Made by a program: the position numbers and the translations under genes. The notes beneath the pieces are model-generated. The model was not told where the DNA came from and ran no database searches. It saw only the letters and a program-made list of their open reading frames with translations. Shown here piece by piece: positions 46,078 through 53,796 of a stretch of 64,000 nucleotides of DNA. Position 1 is the stretch's first letter. The number at the start of each line of letters is the position of its first letter. This stretch comes from Sphingobium cyanobacteriorum (lineage in GTDB: Bacteria > Pseudomonadota > Alphaproteobacteria > Sphingomonadales > Sphingomonadaceae), in NCBI RefSeq assembly GCF_030580935.1, contig NZ_JAUQOM010000009.1, forward strand, positions 1-64,000, written 5' to 3'.

Positions 46078-47003
46078 CCTCTGCCCCCATGCCCCCTTCC
46101 CCCGACGATTCCAGCGAAAGCCAGCCCGTGACGGCCATCGACCTGCCAGACGCCCAGCCCGCCCCGGACGCGCCAGCGGAGGCGGCGGCGTCGGTCAACT
46201 GGTGGCATGAGGTCAAAAGCATCGCCCTGCTGATCCTCGCGGTGCTGGCCTTTCACAGCTTCGTCGCCAAGCCTTTCTACATCCCGTCCGAATCCATGAT
46301 GCCGGTGCTGCTGACCGGCGACCGGCTGGTGGTCAGCAAATTTCCCTATGGCTGGTCCTATGTCTCGCCCAGCTTCCACCCCCTGCCCTTCCTGAAAGGA
46401 CGGCTGTTCGGGCGATTGCCGGAGCGTGGCGACATCGTGATCGTCTCCCCCCAGAACCGGCGCGAGGATTATATCAAGCGGGTGATCGGCCTGCCCGGCG
46501 ACATCGTGGAGGTGCGCGGCGGCCAGGTGATCCTGAATGGCGTGGCGGTGCCGCAGAAGGTCCTGAAACCGATGCGTATCCCGGTCGACGGCAACGCCCC
46601 CTGCCCGCCGCTGCAATTCCCCGGCGCGCGCGTCACTGGCCGGGACGGTCGCGACTATTGCGAACTGCCGGTGCGGCAGGAAATCCTGCCTAATGGCAAG
46701 ACCTATGTGACGATCGACATGGGGCCGAGCGCGCTCGACTGGTATGGGCCGGTCCGCGTGCCGGCCGACCATGTGTTCCTGATGGGTGACAATCGCGACA
46801 ACAGCGCCGACAGCCGCGCGCCGCTGGAGAAAAACGGCCTGGGCGGGCCGGTGCCGTGGGAAGCGATCGGCGGCCGGGCGGAGTTCATCACCTTCAGCCT
46901 GGATGGCGATTCGGGCTGGAACCCGCTGAGCTGGCTGCATGCGTTTCGCAGCGGCCGTGCGGGCAACAGCCTGCGGCCGCAGAGCGTCGCACCCGTGCGA
47001 TAG
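46074..47003 (+). CDS. lepB: signal peptidase I
   Basis: From GTG 46074 the protein has 309 residues; ATG 46089 is an alternative. One transmembrane helix ('[16 protein letters not shown]') anchors the periplasmic catalytic domain. The nucleophile Ser is in '[12 protein letters not shown]' and the general base Lys in '[13 protein letters not shown]'; the box '[17 protein letters not shown]' follows. It removes signal peptides from exported proteins. A Pro/Ala-rich, acidic N-terminal extension precedes the helix. It closes the acpS block. Confidence 0.95.
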   Translation: MTSAPMPPSPDDSSESQPVTAIDLPDAQPAPDAPAEAAASVNWWHEVKSIALLILAVLAFHSFVAKPFYIPSESMMPVLLTGDRLVVSKFPYGWSYVSPSFHPLPFLKGRLFGRLPERGDIVIVSPQNRREDYIKRVIGLPGDIVEVRGGQVILNGVAVPQKVLKPMRIPVDGNAPCPPLQFPGARVTGRDGRDYCELPVRQEILPNGKTYVTIDMGPSALDWYGPVRVPADHVFLMGDNRDNSADSRAPLEKNGLGGPVPWEAIGGRAEFITFSLDGDSGWNPLSWLHAFRSGRAGNSLRPQSVAPVR

Positions 47004-47075
47004 GTCTGGCTGGAACCGTCTTTCCTGCGCTGTGCTTCTGGCTATGATAGATGTTTCGCCGAGAGGAGCCGGACG

Positions 47076-47411
47076 ATGAGCGTGACGCTGGACAAGCAGA
47101 AGAGACTGCATTTCGACCTGACCAATGTGGGGCTGCGCGCCCATGCGACCGCCGCAGGACTGTTGCAGCTTTGCATGGAGTTGCGGCGCGCCGGGGTGCT
47201 GGATGGTCCGGCCGTGGAGCGGATCAAGGACGCCATCGCCTGCGACATCGAGGTGTCGGCGCCGCGATCGGTCGCGACCGCCGAATATCGGCGCGACATC
47301 AAGGCCCGACTCGACAAGCTGTTCGCCGGGGAAGAAAAGATCGGCACCGCCGACGCGCTGGCGTTCGGCGCGGGCGTGCCGGACGATTCGGTGTGCCAGG
47401 GCCACGCCTGA
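47076..47411 (+). CDS. conserved-looking 111-residue cytosolic protein
   Basis: GAGGAG lies about 10 nt before ATG 47076. The protein is hydrophilic and helical ('TAAGLLQLCMELRRAGVLD', 'VERIKDAIACDIEVSAPRS', 'EYRRDIKARLDKLFAGEE') with no membrane segment or metal motif. I do not recognise the family. It lies between lepB and the convergent FKBP gene, with about 160 bp and a terminator to its right. Confidence 0.6.
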   Translation: MSVTLDKQKRLHFDLTNVGLRAHATAAGLLQLCMELRRAGVLDGPAVERIKDAIACDIEVSAPRSVATAEYRRDIKARLDKLFAGEEKIGTADALAFGAGVPDDSVCQGHA

Positions 47412-47523
47412 ACGGGTCGCGGCGGCAGGAAGAGGCGGCGCGCTCATGATAGCGTGACACCCCGCCGTCACGCGCTGCGCGCGCATCCCCTTCGGCTTCG
47501 CGGCGGATATAACCGGACAAGAA

Positions 47524-47550
47524 AAAAGGGGCCGAGTGGCGGCCCCTTTT
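47524..47550. terminator. bidirectional intrinsic terminator between hypothetical and FKBP genes
   Basis: A 10-bp stem (47524-47533 with 47541-47550) and a 7-nt loop are flanked by A's on the left and T's on the right. It lies 23 bp past the FKBP stop on the minus strand and can also end transcripts from the left. Confidence 0.88.
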
Positions 47551-47572
47551 CCATGTCGATGGCTTTGTGCGA

Positions 47573-48124
47573 TCAGCGGCCGGGCTGCGGCATGCCCTGC
47601 TGCATCTGCTGCTGAAGCTGCATCAGTTCCGCCTTCGACTTGTAATCGTGCAGCGTCACGTCGAACACCAGCACCGAACCGGCCGGGATCGGGCCGGCGG
47701 CCTGATCGCCATAGCCAAGCTGCGGCGGGATCCAGAGGCGATATTTGCCGCCCTTCTTCATCTTTTGCAGACCCTCGGAGAAGCCCGGCACCACGCCGTC
47801 GATCGGCATGGCAGCCTGCGGATTCTCGTCGAACACCGTGCCGTCGAGCAGCGTGCCCTTATAGCCCACCAGCGCCACGTCGGCGGTGGTCGGGGTGGCG
47901 CCCGCGCCTTCCGACAGCACCTTGTACTGAAGGCCCGATTCGGTTGTCACAACGCCATCGGCATGGCCGTTCTGCACCAGAAAGGCGGCCGGCGACGGGT
48001 CGACACCCTGCTGCCCCGCCCAGGCAAGGCCGCCCGCGGCCAGCGCGACGGCGGCAATGCCGACCCAGAGCCGCGTCAGCGACCCCTTGGCGACAGGACG
48101 AAGGGGAACAGCCGTCGTGGACAT
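47573..48124 (-). CDS. FKBP-type peptidyl-prolyl isomerase, membrane-anchored
   Basis: The 183-residue protein has an N-terminal hydrophobic segment ('RLWVGIAAVALAAGGLAWAG', a signal anchor) and an FKBP domain with 'TESGLQYKVLSEG', 'VGYKGTLLDGTVFDE', 'GFSEGLQKMKKGGKYRLWIP' and 'LVFDVTLHDYKSK'. These motifs form the proline-binding pocket. The C-terminus is Gln/Met-rich ('MQLQQQMQQGMPQPGR'). It should act as a periplasmic folding catalyst. rpsU lies upstream in the same direction. Confidence 0.92.
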   Translation of the reverse strand: MSTTAVPLRPVAKGSLTRLWVGIAAVALAAGGLAWAGQQGVDPSPAAFLVQNGHADGVVTTESGLQYKVLSEGAGATPTTADVALVGYKGTLLDGTVFDENPQAAMPIDGVVPGFSEGLQKMKKGGKYRLWIPPQLGYGDQAAGPIPAGSVLVFDVTLHDYKSKAELMQLQQQMQQGMPQPGR

Positions 48125-48213
48125 GGGCGTAAGGCTCGCAAATTAGGGGCGGAAGGCAGTGTCAGGAAAGCAGGGACGGCCGGGTCAAAAGACTGGGCCG
48201 GCCCCTGCGGCGC

Positions 48214-48420
48214 TTACTTCGCGCCGTCGCGCTCGGCGCGCTTGCGATCCATCTTGCGGGCGCGGCGGATGGCGGCGGCCTTTTCACGGGCGCGCTTTTC
48301 CGACGGCTTCTCGTAGTGACGACGCAGCTTCATTTCGCGATACACGCCTTCACGCTGCAGCTTCTTCTTGAGCGCGCGGAGGGCCTGGTCGACATTATTG
48401 TCGCGAACGATGATCTGCAT
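48214..48420 (-). CDS. rpsU: 30S ribosomal protein S21
   Basis: The 68-residue protein starts at ATG 48420 with '[20 protein letters not shown]' and continues with '[19 protein letters not shown]', the S21 pattern; the very basic C-terminus is characteristic of the alphaproteobacterial form. S21 helps initiation on the small subunit. It is 89 bp upstream of the FKBP gene. Confidence 0.96.
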   Translation of the reverse strand: MQIIVRDNNVDQALRALKKKLQREGVYREMKLRRHYEKPSEKRAREKAAAIRRARKMDRKRAERDGAK

Positions 48421-48644
48421 AAGTCCGTCAATCTCCAATCGAAAACGAGCGGTTCGCCGGGATTTTTCATCCTTCCCGACGGGCCGACCGAATAGCAAAG
48501 CCAGTGAGTCGCCGCAGGTTGCCCTGCGCCATGTGGCGGGCGCCCTACCAGCAGGGTCACGCAAATTCAACCCTAAAGGCCGCAATCTCGACATTGTTGG
48601 CCATTGGAGGGATAGTGACGCGATAAAGATAGAGGAGGATCGCC

Positions 48645-49403
48645 ATGGCCACAGCCGCAAAATGCCCCGACATGTCGCCCGCGGAATGGGAAGCGCGCCA
48701 GCAACTGGCCGCCTGTTACCGCATCTTCGACCATATGGGCTGGTCGGAACTGATCTACAACCACATCACCCTGCGCGTGCCGGGCGAATCGGGCGCGTTC
48801 CTGATCAATCCGTTCGGCCTGGGCTATGGCGAAGTGACCGCGTCCAACCTGGTCAAGATCGACATCGACGGCCAGCTGCTGGACGGCAGCCCCTATCCGG
48901 TCAACCGCGCCGGCTTCACCCAGCATAGCGTGTTCCACCGCCACCTGCCCGATGCCCATTGCATCATCCACACCCATACGACCGCCGGCATGGCGGTGAG
49001 CGCCTGCGCCGAAGGATTGCGGCCGATCAGCTTCTACGCCGCCGCCTTCATCGGGCGAATCGCCTATCATGACTTCGAAGGCGTCACGATCCGCGCGGAG
49101 GAAGGCGAGCGGCTGATCGCCAATCTGAGCGACCGGCGGGTCATGCTGCTGCGCAACCACGGGACTTTGGTGATGGGGGAAAGCCTGCCCGAAGCCTTCC
49201 TCAAGCACTGGATGCTCCAGCGCGCCTGCGAGATCCAGGTGGCCGCCGGCGCTGCCGGCACGCCGGTCGACATTCCCGCCGACGTGATCGCCGTGCATCA
49301 GCGCGACCTGTCCGGCGTGCAATTGCCGGTCGGACCGGGCGTACCGGATTTCGAAGCGATGGTGCGGGTGATCGACCGGATCGACCGGGGGTGGCGGGAA
49401 TAG
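48645..49403 (+). CDS. class II aldolase/adducin family protein
   Basis: The 252-residue protein has the zinc-binding histidines of the class II aldolase fold in '[19 protein letters not shown]' (about 104-122) and '[13 protein letters not shown]' (about 164-176), plus '[20 protein letters not shown]' near the N-terminus. Bacterial members cleave sugar-phosphate aldols or decarboxylate; the substrate cannot be inferred. It is a likely free-standing enzyme, convergent with the small membrane gene to its right. Confidence 0.9.
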   Translation: MATAAKCPDMSPAEWEARQQLAACYRIFDHMGWSELIYNHITLRVPGESGAFLINPFGLGYGEVTASNLVKIDIDGQLLDGSPYPVNRAGFTQHSVFHRHLPDAHCIIHTHTTAGMAVSACAEGLRPISFYAAAFIGRIAYHDFEGVTIRAEEGERLIANLSDRRVMLLRNHGTLVMGESLPEAFLKHWMLQRACEIQVAAGAAGTPVDIPADVIAVHQRDLSGVQLPVGPGVPDFEAMVRVIDRIDRGWRE

Positions 49404-49405
49404 AA

Positions 49406-49759
49406 TCAGAGACATGTTCCCGGCGTTTCAGGCGGGACATAGTCTATCAGGAAGAAGGGAAGCGCCAATCCGACAAGCCACACCACCGAAACAGCCGCAA
49501 TGATCTTCGATTGCCGATTTTGAAACGTTAACAATTGAATCAATATAACTATGACGTTCACAAATCCCATGAAATATGGGACAACCATCCACATTTCCTT
49601 ATTGCAGCTACTCGATTCATAATCTGGATGGCTCATTTCACCCGTGGTAATCAGAATCGCCAAAATGCTCAGCATTCCAATGATTGAAACGAAGCTGTAC
49701 CCTAGGAAGCGGTTGAGAGACTTATAGACCGTTTGTTCGTAGCGGTCACTTTCTTGCAT
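49406..49759 (-). CDS. four-helix membrane protein next to the TIR gene
   Basis: GGAGGA lies 5-6 nt before ATG 49759. The 117-residue protein has four hydrophobic segments ('FVSIIGMLSILAILIT', 'MVVPYFMGFVNVIVILIQLL', 'IIAAVSVVWLVGLALPFFLI') and a short cysteine-containing loop ('YESSSCNKEMW'). No family is recognised. It is AT-richer than its surroundings. It ends 2 bp from the aldolase gene (convergent) and lies 18 bp downstream of the TIR gene in the same direction, so it may be co-transcribed with it. Confidence 0.65.
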   Translation of the reverse strand: MQESDRYEQTVYKSLNRFLGYSFVSIIGMLSILAILITTGEMSHPDYESSSCNKEMWMVVPYFMGFVNVIVILIQLLTFQNRQSKIIAAVSVVWLVGLALPFFLIDYVPPETPGTCL

Positions 49760-49777
49760 GTTATCCTCCAATCCAAG

Positions 49778-50707
49778 TCACGGCCGGGGGCAGTTCTGGC
49801 CTTCATCCACCATGCGCCGGACTTCCTGCGCGGCGACCTGGGCCAGCCAGGCGCGGCGCTCCGCCTTGTCGGCATTTTCCTCGGCAAGGCGGCGCGCGGC
49901 CTGCGCCTCGTTGCGCTGCTCCACCGCCATGCGGGCGTAGCTGAAGGCGGCGATCGACAGGCCGGAAAGCACCAGAATCAGCAGCAGCGCGGCGGCCGAC
50001 AGCCCGGCGGCGATCCGCCGGCTGCGGCGCTGGTCGCGGCGATAGAGCGCGGCATAGGACGCGCCCAGCAGCCCGGCGATCAGCTTGAGCTTCACTATCT
50101 GGCGCTCATTTTTCTGCAGGTCGGGGGCGAGCGGTTCGAGCGGCTGGCCGCGATCCAGTTCGCCCGCGTCGTCGAGTGCGAACAGCAGGGGGGCGGGGAA
50201 GCATTCCCGTTCCGGGTCGCCCGGCACGCCCGCCGCGATCACCGCGAAAACCGGCGCGTCGGGATTGATCCGCTTGAAGCTGCGAATTTCCTTGTCGACC
50301 CAGACCGAACGCGCGGCAGCAGGCGAGCAGATGACGATCAGCGCGTCGGACCGGGCCAGCGCGCCCTGCAATTTGGGGCCGAGTTCGGCCGCGCCCGCCA
50401 GTTCATCCTCGTCGCGGAAAATGGGGCGCAGCCGCGCGGGGATCGGCCCGCGATCGCCGATCGTGCCGACCAGCCCCTTTGGCACGCGATAATTTTCGAT
50501 CGCGCGGTGCAGCCAGCGGGCGAACGCCATGTCGGCATGGCTGTAGCTGATGAAGGCGGCGTAACGCCCCGCGCCCCCGCCGACCAGCGCCGACAGATGT
50601 TTCTGGGCAAAGCCGGCGAGGTCCGCCCCGCCCGCCAGCACTGGCTTTCCGACGGCTGCGGCAGTATCCACAGGAACGGAGAAAATCTTGCCGAGGGGAT
50701 TGGACAT
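49778..50707 (-). CDS. TIR-domain protein with C-terminal membrane helix
   Basis: From ATG 50707 the product has 309 residues. The TIR domain (about 48-175) has 'YAAFISYSHADMAFARWLHR', 'RPIFRDEDELAGAAELG' and 'ALIVICSPAAARSVWVDKEI', with Glu140 in the S-x-W-V-x-x-E-I motif, the position used for NAD cleavage in active TIRs. A transmembrane helix (about 235-256) and a coiled-coil tail (258-300) follow. Such TIR proteins are known in bacterial immune systems as NADases or signal makers. The start codon overlaps, head-to-head, that of the next gene (CATG). Catalysis is inferred. Confidence 0.88.
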   Translation of the reverse strand: MSNPLGKIFSVPVDTAAAVGKPVLAGGADLAGFAQKHLSALVGGGAGRYAAFISYSHADMAFARWLHRAIENYRVPKGLVGTIGDRGPIPARLRPIFRDEDELAGAAELGPKLQGALARSDALIVICSPAAARSVWVDKEIRSFKRINPDAPVFAVIAAGVPGDPERECFPAPLLFALDDAGELDRGQPLEPLAPDLQKNERQIVKLKLIAGLLGASYAALYRRDQRRSRRIAAGLSAAALLLILVLSGLSIAAFSYARMAVEQRNEAQAARRLAEENADKAERRAWLAQVAAQEVRRMVDEGQNCPRP

Positions 50708-51359
50708 GATGCGCTGTATCCTAGCCGCCGGGGCGGCGATGATGGCGATGGGCGGTCCGGCCGTCGCGCAGGACGGCGCGCCCGCAGCGCACCCTGCGCC
50801 CGCCATCCCGGCCGATCCCTTCGCCCAGGCGGTCGCCGCGCGGCAGGTCGCCGACTTCGCGCGGCGGGAACGCGACCCCCATGCGATGCTGACCGCCGCG
50901 CGGATGCTGCAACAGGTGCCGATGCGCGACGATGCCCAAGGGGAAGGCGATGCCGCATTCTCGCCCGATGCACTGTTCGCCGAAGCCAGGACGCTGGCGC
51001 GCGACGACCAGACGCTGCTGCTGCAAATCCGCCTTGCCCAGTCGGCCGGGCGCGGCGTGGTGGCGTCGGCCTTTGGCAAGGGGCTGGTGCGGCGGGTGCA
51101 GGATGTCAGCCCGCGCAACGCCTATCGCTTCAGCGTCACCGCCAGGGGCGGAGAGCCGCTGCGCATCGGGGCGATCGGCGACATCGGCACCAGCATGTAT
51201 ATCCGCCTGCTCGATGCGTCGGGGAAACAGATCTGCCTGGACGACAATGCCGATTATGCCCCGGTCTGCGCGGTGACGCCCCGCGCGTCGGGCCAATATC
51301 GGGTCGATATCGGCAACAAGAGCGCCGCGCGCAGCCGGACGGTGATCCTCAGCAACTAG
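50706..51359 (+). CDS. secreted protein with PPC-like C-terminal domain
   Basis: The start at ATG 50706 (GAGGGG upstream; 50709 is possible) gives a signal peptide ending 'GPAVAQ'. The C-terminal part (about 130-217) resembles bacterial pre-peptidase C-terminal (PPC) beta-sandwich domains, with 'NAYRFSVTARGGEPLRIGA', 'GTSMYIRLLDASGKQIC' and 'ASGQYRVDIGN'. The middle is helical ('MLTAARMLQQVPM'). PPC domains often bind substrates or membranes in secreted proteases. It lies between the TIR gene and the caspase-like gene and points away from the TIR gene. Confidence 0.75.
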   Translation: MMRCILAAGAAMMAMGGPAVAQDGAPAAHPAPAIPADPFAQAVAARQVADFARRERDPHAMLTAARMLQQVPMRDDAQGEGDAAFSPDALFAEARTLARDDQTLLLQIRLAQSAGRGVVASAFGKGLVRRVQDVSPRNAYRFSVTARGGEPLRIGAIGDIGTSMYIRLLDASGKQICLDDNADYAPVCAVTPRASGQYRVDIGNKSAARSRTVILSN

Positions 51360-51371
51360 GCGCATGGCGGT

Positions 51372-53033
51372 TCAGCTCCCGGTGTAAAGCTCGCCGATCG
51401 ACAGGCTGGACTGGCCGCCGTCCTTGGCCAGCAGGTCGCGGATCGGCGCGACCAGCCGGGCGGAGGCGCGCTGATTTTCGACGGTGCGCAACAACAGGCG
51501 GAAATCGTGCGGCGGGTGCGGCGTCACCAGCGCGACGACATGATCGGCGCCATAGGGCGGGATGACCTGGCTTTCGAGCACGGGAAGCGACTGGCCGGGG
51601 GCAAGTTGCCCGTCCTTGTCCTGGTCCGCTACCGGATAGAGGCGCTGCACCGTGCCATCCGCCGCGATGTTGAACACGGTCGCGTAGCGCGGCCCGCTGG
51701 CGACCTCTGCCTGGGCGAGCGCCAGCGTGACCGGCGCGCCGGCGGGATAGCGCGCGCCATTGTCGAGCGGGCCGACCATGACCCGCGCCGCGCTTTCCGA
51801 CAGGAACGGGCGCAGCGCTTCGAGCGTCGCCCATTTGTCGATCACCCCGCGCACCTGCGGCAACCCCTTCACATTCTGCGCGACGATGTCGCCGGTCCGG
51901 CGCAGCATGGCCTGCGCGCGCGCATCCCAAACGAAGTCCGCGCCTTGTCCATCGGTCAGGATGCGCCAGGGATAGTCGCCGGTGACGCCCGCCCGCGCCT
52001 TTGCGTCCGCCACATAGAGGCCGGGCAGCGGCGGCGGGGCCGGGGGCGCGGGCGGTGGCGGCACGGTGGCGAACAGGCCCTGCATGTCGCGGCCCGGCGG
52101 GATGATGGTGCTGCTTTCCTGCCGCTGGCCGCTCAGCATCCGCACCTGGACGTTGAGATAGCTGCCCAGTTCGCCGATCGCGAGCGTGCCGTCCCCATTC
52201 TGGTCCGCCGCCATGCCCCGGCCATCGGCGCGCGGCGTCGTCAGCCCCTGTTCGAACGACCAGGTGAGGAAGCCGCGCGCCGGCGCGCCTTCGACCGGCA
52301 GGGCGTTTTCCCAGGCGATCTGGTCGTCGCGCGCGGCGCTGATGTAGAAGAGGTTGGGCAGGTCGTCGCGGGTCACGCTGACCGGCGCCCCCTCGCCCGG
52401 CGCCAGCACGCTGGCGAAGCGCGGCGCGGGGCGCGATCCCAGTTCGACATTGCGCGCGCCCAGCGTCAGGCGCGGGGTCAGGCCCATGGCGCGCGGATCG
52501 ACCGAACGGTGCAGCGTGCCCGAATGGCAGGTGTCGGCCATCATCAGCACCTGCACCCCGCGCGGCACATAGAGCGACAGCCAGGTGTAGAAATCCTTGT
52601 CGACGATGAAGCGTTCGGCGTCCTTCACATCGGGGTCGAAGCCGGGCAGCGGCAGGAACTGGTCGGTGTCGCCGTCGCGCGTGCCCTTGACCGCTGCCTC
52701 CGCCAGCGCGCCATGGCCGGTATAATAAAGGAAGATCCAGTCGCCCGGCCGGGACCGCAGCCCCAGCGCATGGAGCGCGGTTTCGACCGTGGTACGGCTG
52801 ACGCCATCATTGCGCAAAACCGTGACATCGGTGGCGCCCTGCCCGCGAATCACCGTTTCCATCGCGGCCAGATCATTTTCCGGGCCGGCCAGGTCCATGA
52901 TCAGCTTCGAACGGAATTGCCACGCGCCGACCAGCAGCGCCCGCGTTTCCGCCTGGGCATAACCTGGGCCTGCCAATATTGTGACAATCATGGTCAATAT
53001 TGTTGCCCAGAGTCCACGCCGCCCCGTCGACAT
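51372..53033 (-). CDS. secreted caspase-like (C14) protease with EF-hand
   Basis: The 553-residue protein (ATG 53033) has a signal peptide ending 'GYAQA' and a caspase-fold domain. The catalytic dyad is His107 in 'FLYYTGHGALAE' and Cys169 in 'LMMADTCHSG'. A canonical EF-hand loop, D277 to E288 ('DQNGDGTLAIGE'), follows; a second loop 'DQDKDGQLAPGQ' near residue 480 has Gln at position 12. The C-terminal region resembles DUF4384 ('YATVFNIAADGTVQRLYPV'), with a Pro-rich linker before it. It may be a calcium-responsive periplasmic metacaspase-like protease; substrates are unknown. Confidence 0.85.
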   Translation of the reverse strand: MSTGRRGLWATILTMIVTILAGPGYAQAETRALLVGAWQFRSKLIMDLAGPENDLAAMETVIRGQGATDVTVLRNDGVSRTTVETALHALGLRSRPGDWIFLYYTGHGALAEAAVKGTRDGDTDQFLPLPGFDPDVKDAERFIVDKDFYTWLSLYVPRGVQVLMMADTCHSGTLHRSVDPRAMGLTPRLTLGARNVELGSRPAPRFASVLAPGEGAPVSVTRDDLPNLFYISAARDDQIAWENALPVEGAPARGFLTWSFEQGLTTPRADGRGMAADQNGDGTLAIGELGSYLNVQVRMLSGQRQESSTIIPPGRDMQGLFATVPPPPAPPAPPPLPGLYVADAKARAGVTGDYPWRILTDGQGADFVWDARAQAMLRRTGDIVAQNVKGLPQVRGVIDKWATLEALRPFLSESAARVMVGPLDNGARYPAGAPVTLALAQAEVASGPRYATVFNIAADGTVQRLYPVADQDKDGQLAPGQSLPVLESQVIPPYGADHVVALVTPHPPHDFRLLLRTVENQRASARLVAPIRDLLAKDGGQSSLSIGELYTGS

Positions 53034-53139
53034 TGGAAACACCCCGCGCTTTTTTGTTGCCTGATCAGCCCCCTCCTCATAATCTCATAAAGCTATACGG
53101 GGCAATAACTATATCTGGACTCGGAGAGGGCCGACCGCC

Positions 53140-53796
53140 ATGCTGCGCTGCACTATAGTCATTGCTTCCCTGACATTTTCGCTGGGCAGCGGCATCAGCG
53201 CCCTGGCGCAGGCGACAAACGGCTCACCGCCTGTCCAGGCGCCGGAAGCAGGCGCGGCCGGCCGTGGCGTGCGGATATTGCCGCCAGAGCCGCCCGCACC
53301 CGCACCCGTTGCAAATCCGCCACAAGCTGTCGCGCCGACCGCCAACGCCGTCGCCCCCAGGGCAGACCCCGCCATCGCGCCGGTCGCCAGTGCGCCGGCC
53401 CCTGCCCTGCCGGTGCTCGCGCCCTGCAACCGGCCGGTCGCCAAACCCACGCTGCGCTTCAGCGAAGCCGGCGGCTTCGATCGCCGGTTGCGATCCAAGC
53501 TGCGCCGGGGCCGGGCGGTGGTGGTCGATCTCGACACCCCCTATCGCGTCGACAATGAAGCGCCCGCCCCGCTCGGCGCCTGGCTCAACGAGGTGAAGCA
53601 GAGCGGCGGCGCGGTCAGCGTCGCGCCCTATTGCCAGAAGGGGCGCGGCATGGGCGGCTTCTTCGCCAGACTGTTCGGCGGTGGCCCGGCCGAACCCTAT
53701 AAGGCCGCGCGCGGTTATGACGCGGTGCTGCATGTCGATGCGGTCGACCAGGTCGTCACCCAGGTCGAATTCGCGCCGCGCCGGGCCGGCACATGA
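53140..53796 (+). CDS. secreted Pro/Ala-rich protein preceding the caspase-FGE gene
   Basis: GGAGAGGG lies just before ATG 53140. The 218-residue protein has a signal peptide ending 'ALAQA', a Pro/Ala-rich linker (about 30-95) and a small domain (about 96-215) with 'GRAVVVDLDTPYRV', 'GAWLNEVKQSGGAVSVAPYC' and 'LHVDAVDQVVTQVEF'. I recognise no family. It overlaps the next gene by 4 nt (ATGA), so the two proteins are made together and both are exported. Confidence 0.65.
   Translation: MLRCTIVIASLTFSLGSGISALAQATNGSPPVQAPEAGAAGRGVRILPPEPPAPAPVANPPQAVAPTANAVAPRADPAIAPVASAPAPALPVLAPCNRPVAKPTLRFSEAGGFDRRLRSKLRRGRAVVVDLDTPYRVDNEAPAPLGAWLNEVKQSGGAVSVAPYCQKGRGMGGFFARLFGGGPAEPYKAARGYDAVLHVDAVDQVVTQVEFAPRRAGT

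Noticed and set aside
46029..47486. 485-residue minus-strand frame opposite lepB
   Set aside because: No domain and a His/Arg/Gln-rich composition; lepB has its full catalytic motifs on the plus strand.
50708..51118. N-terminal extension of the TIR gene up to 51118
   Set aside because: The extra 137 residues are antisense to the PPC-like gene and Ser/Arg/Ala-rich; the internal ATG at 50707 leads directly to the TIR protein.
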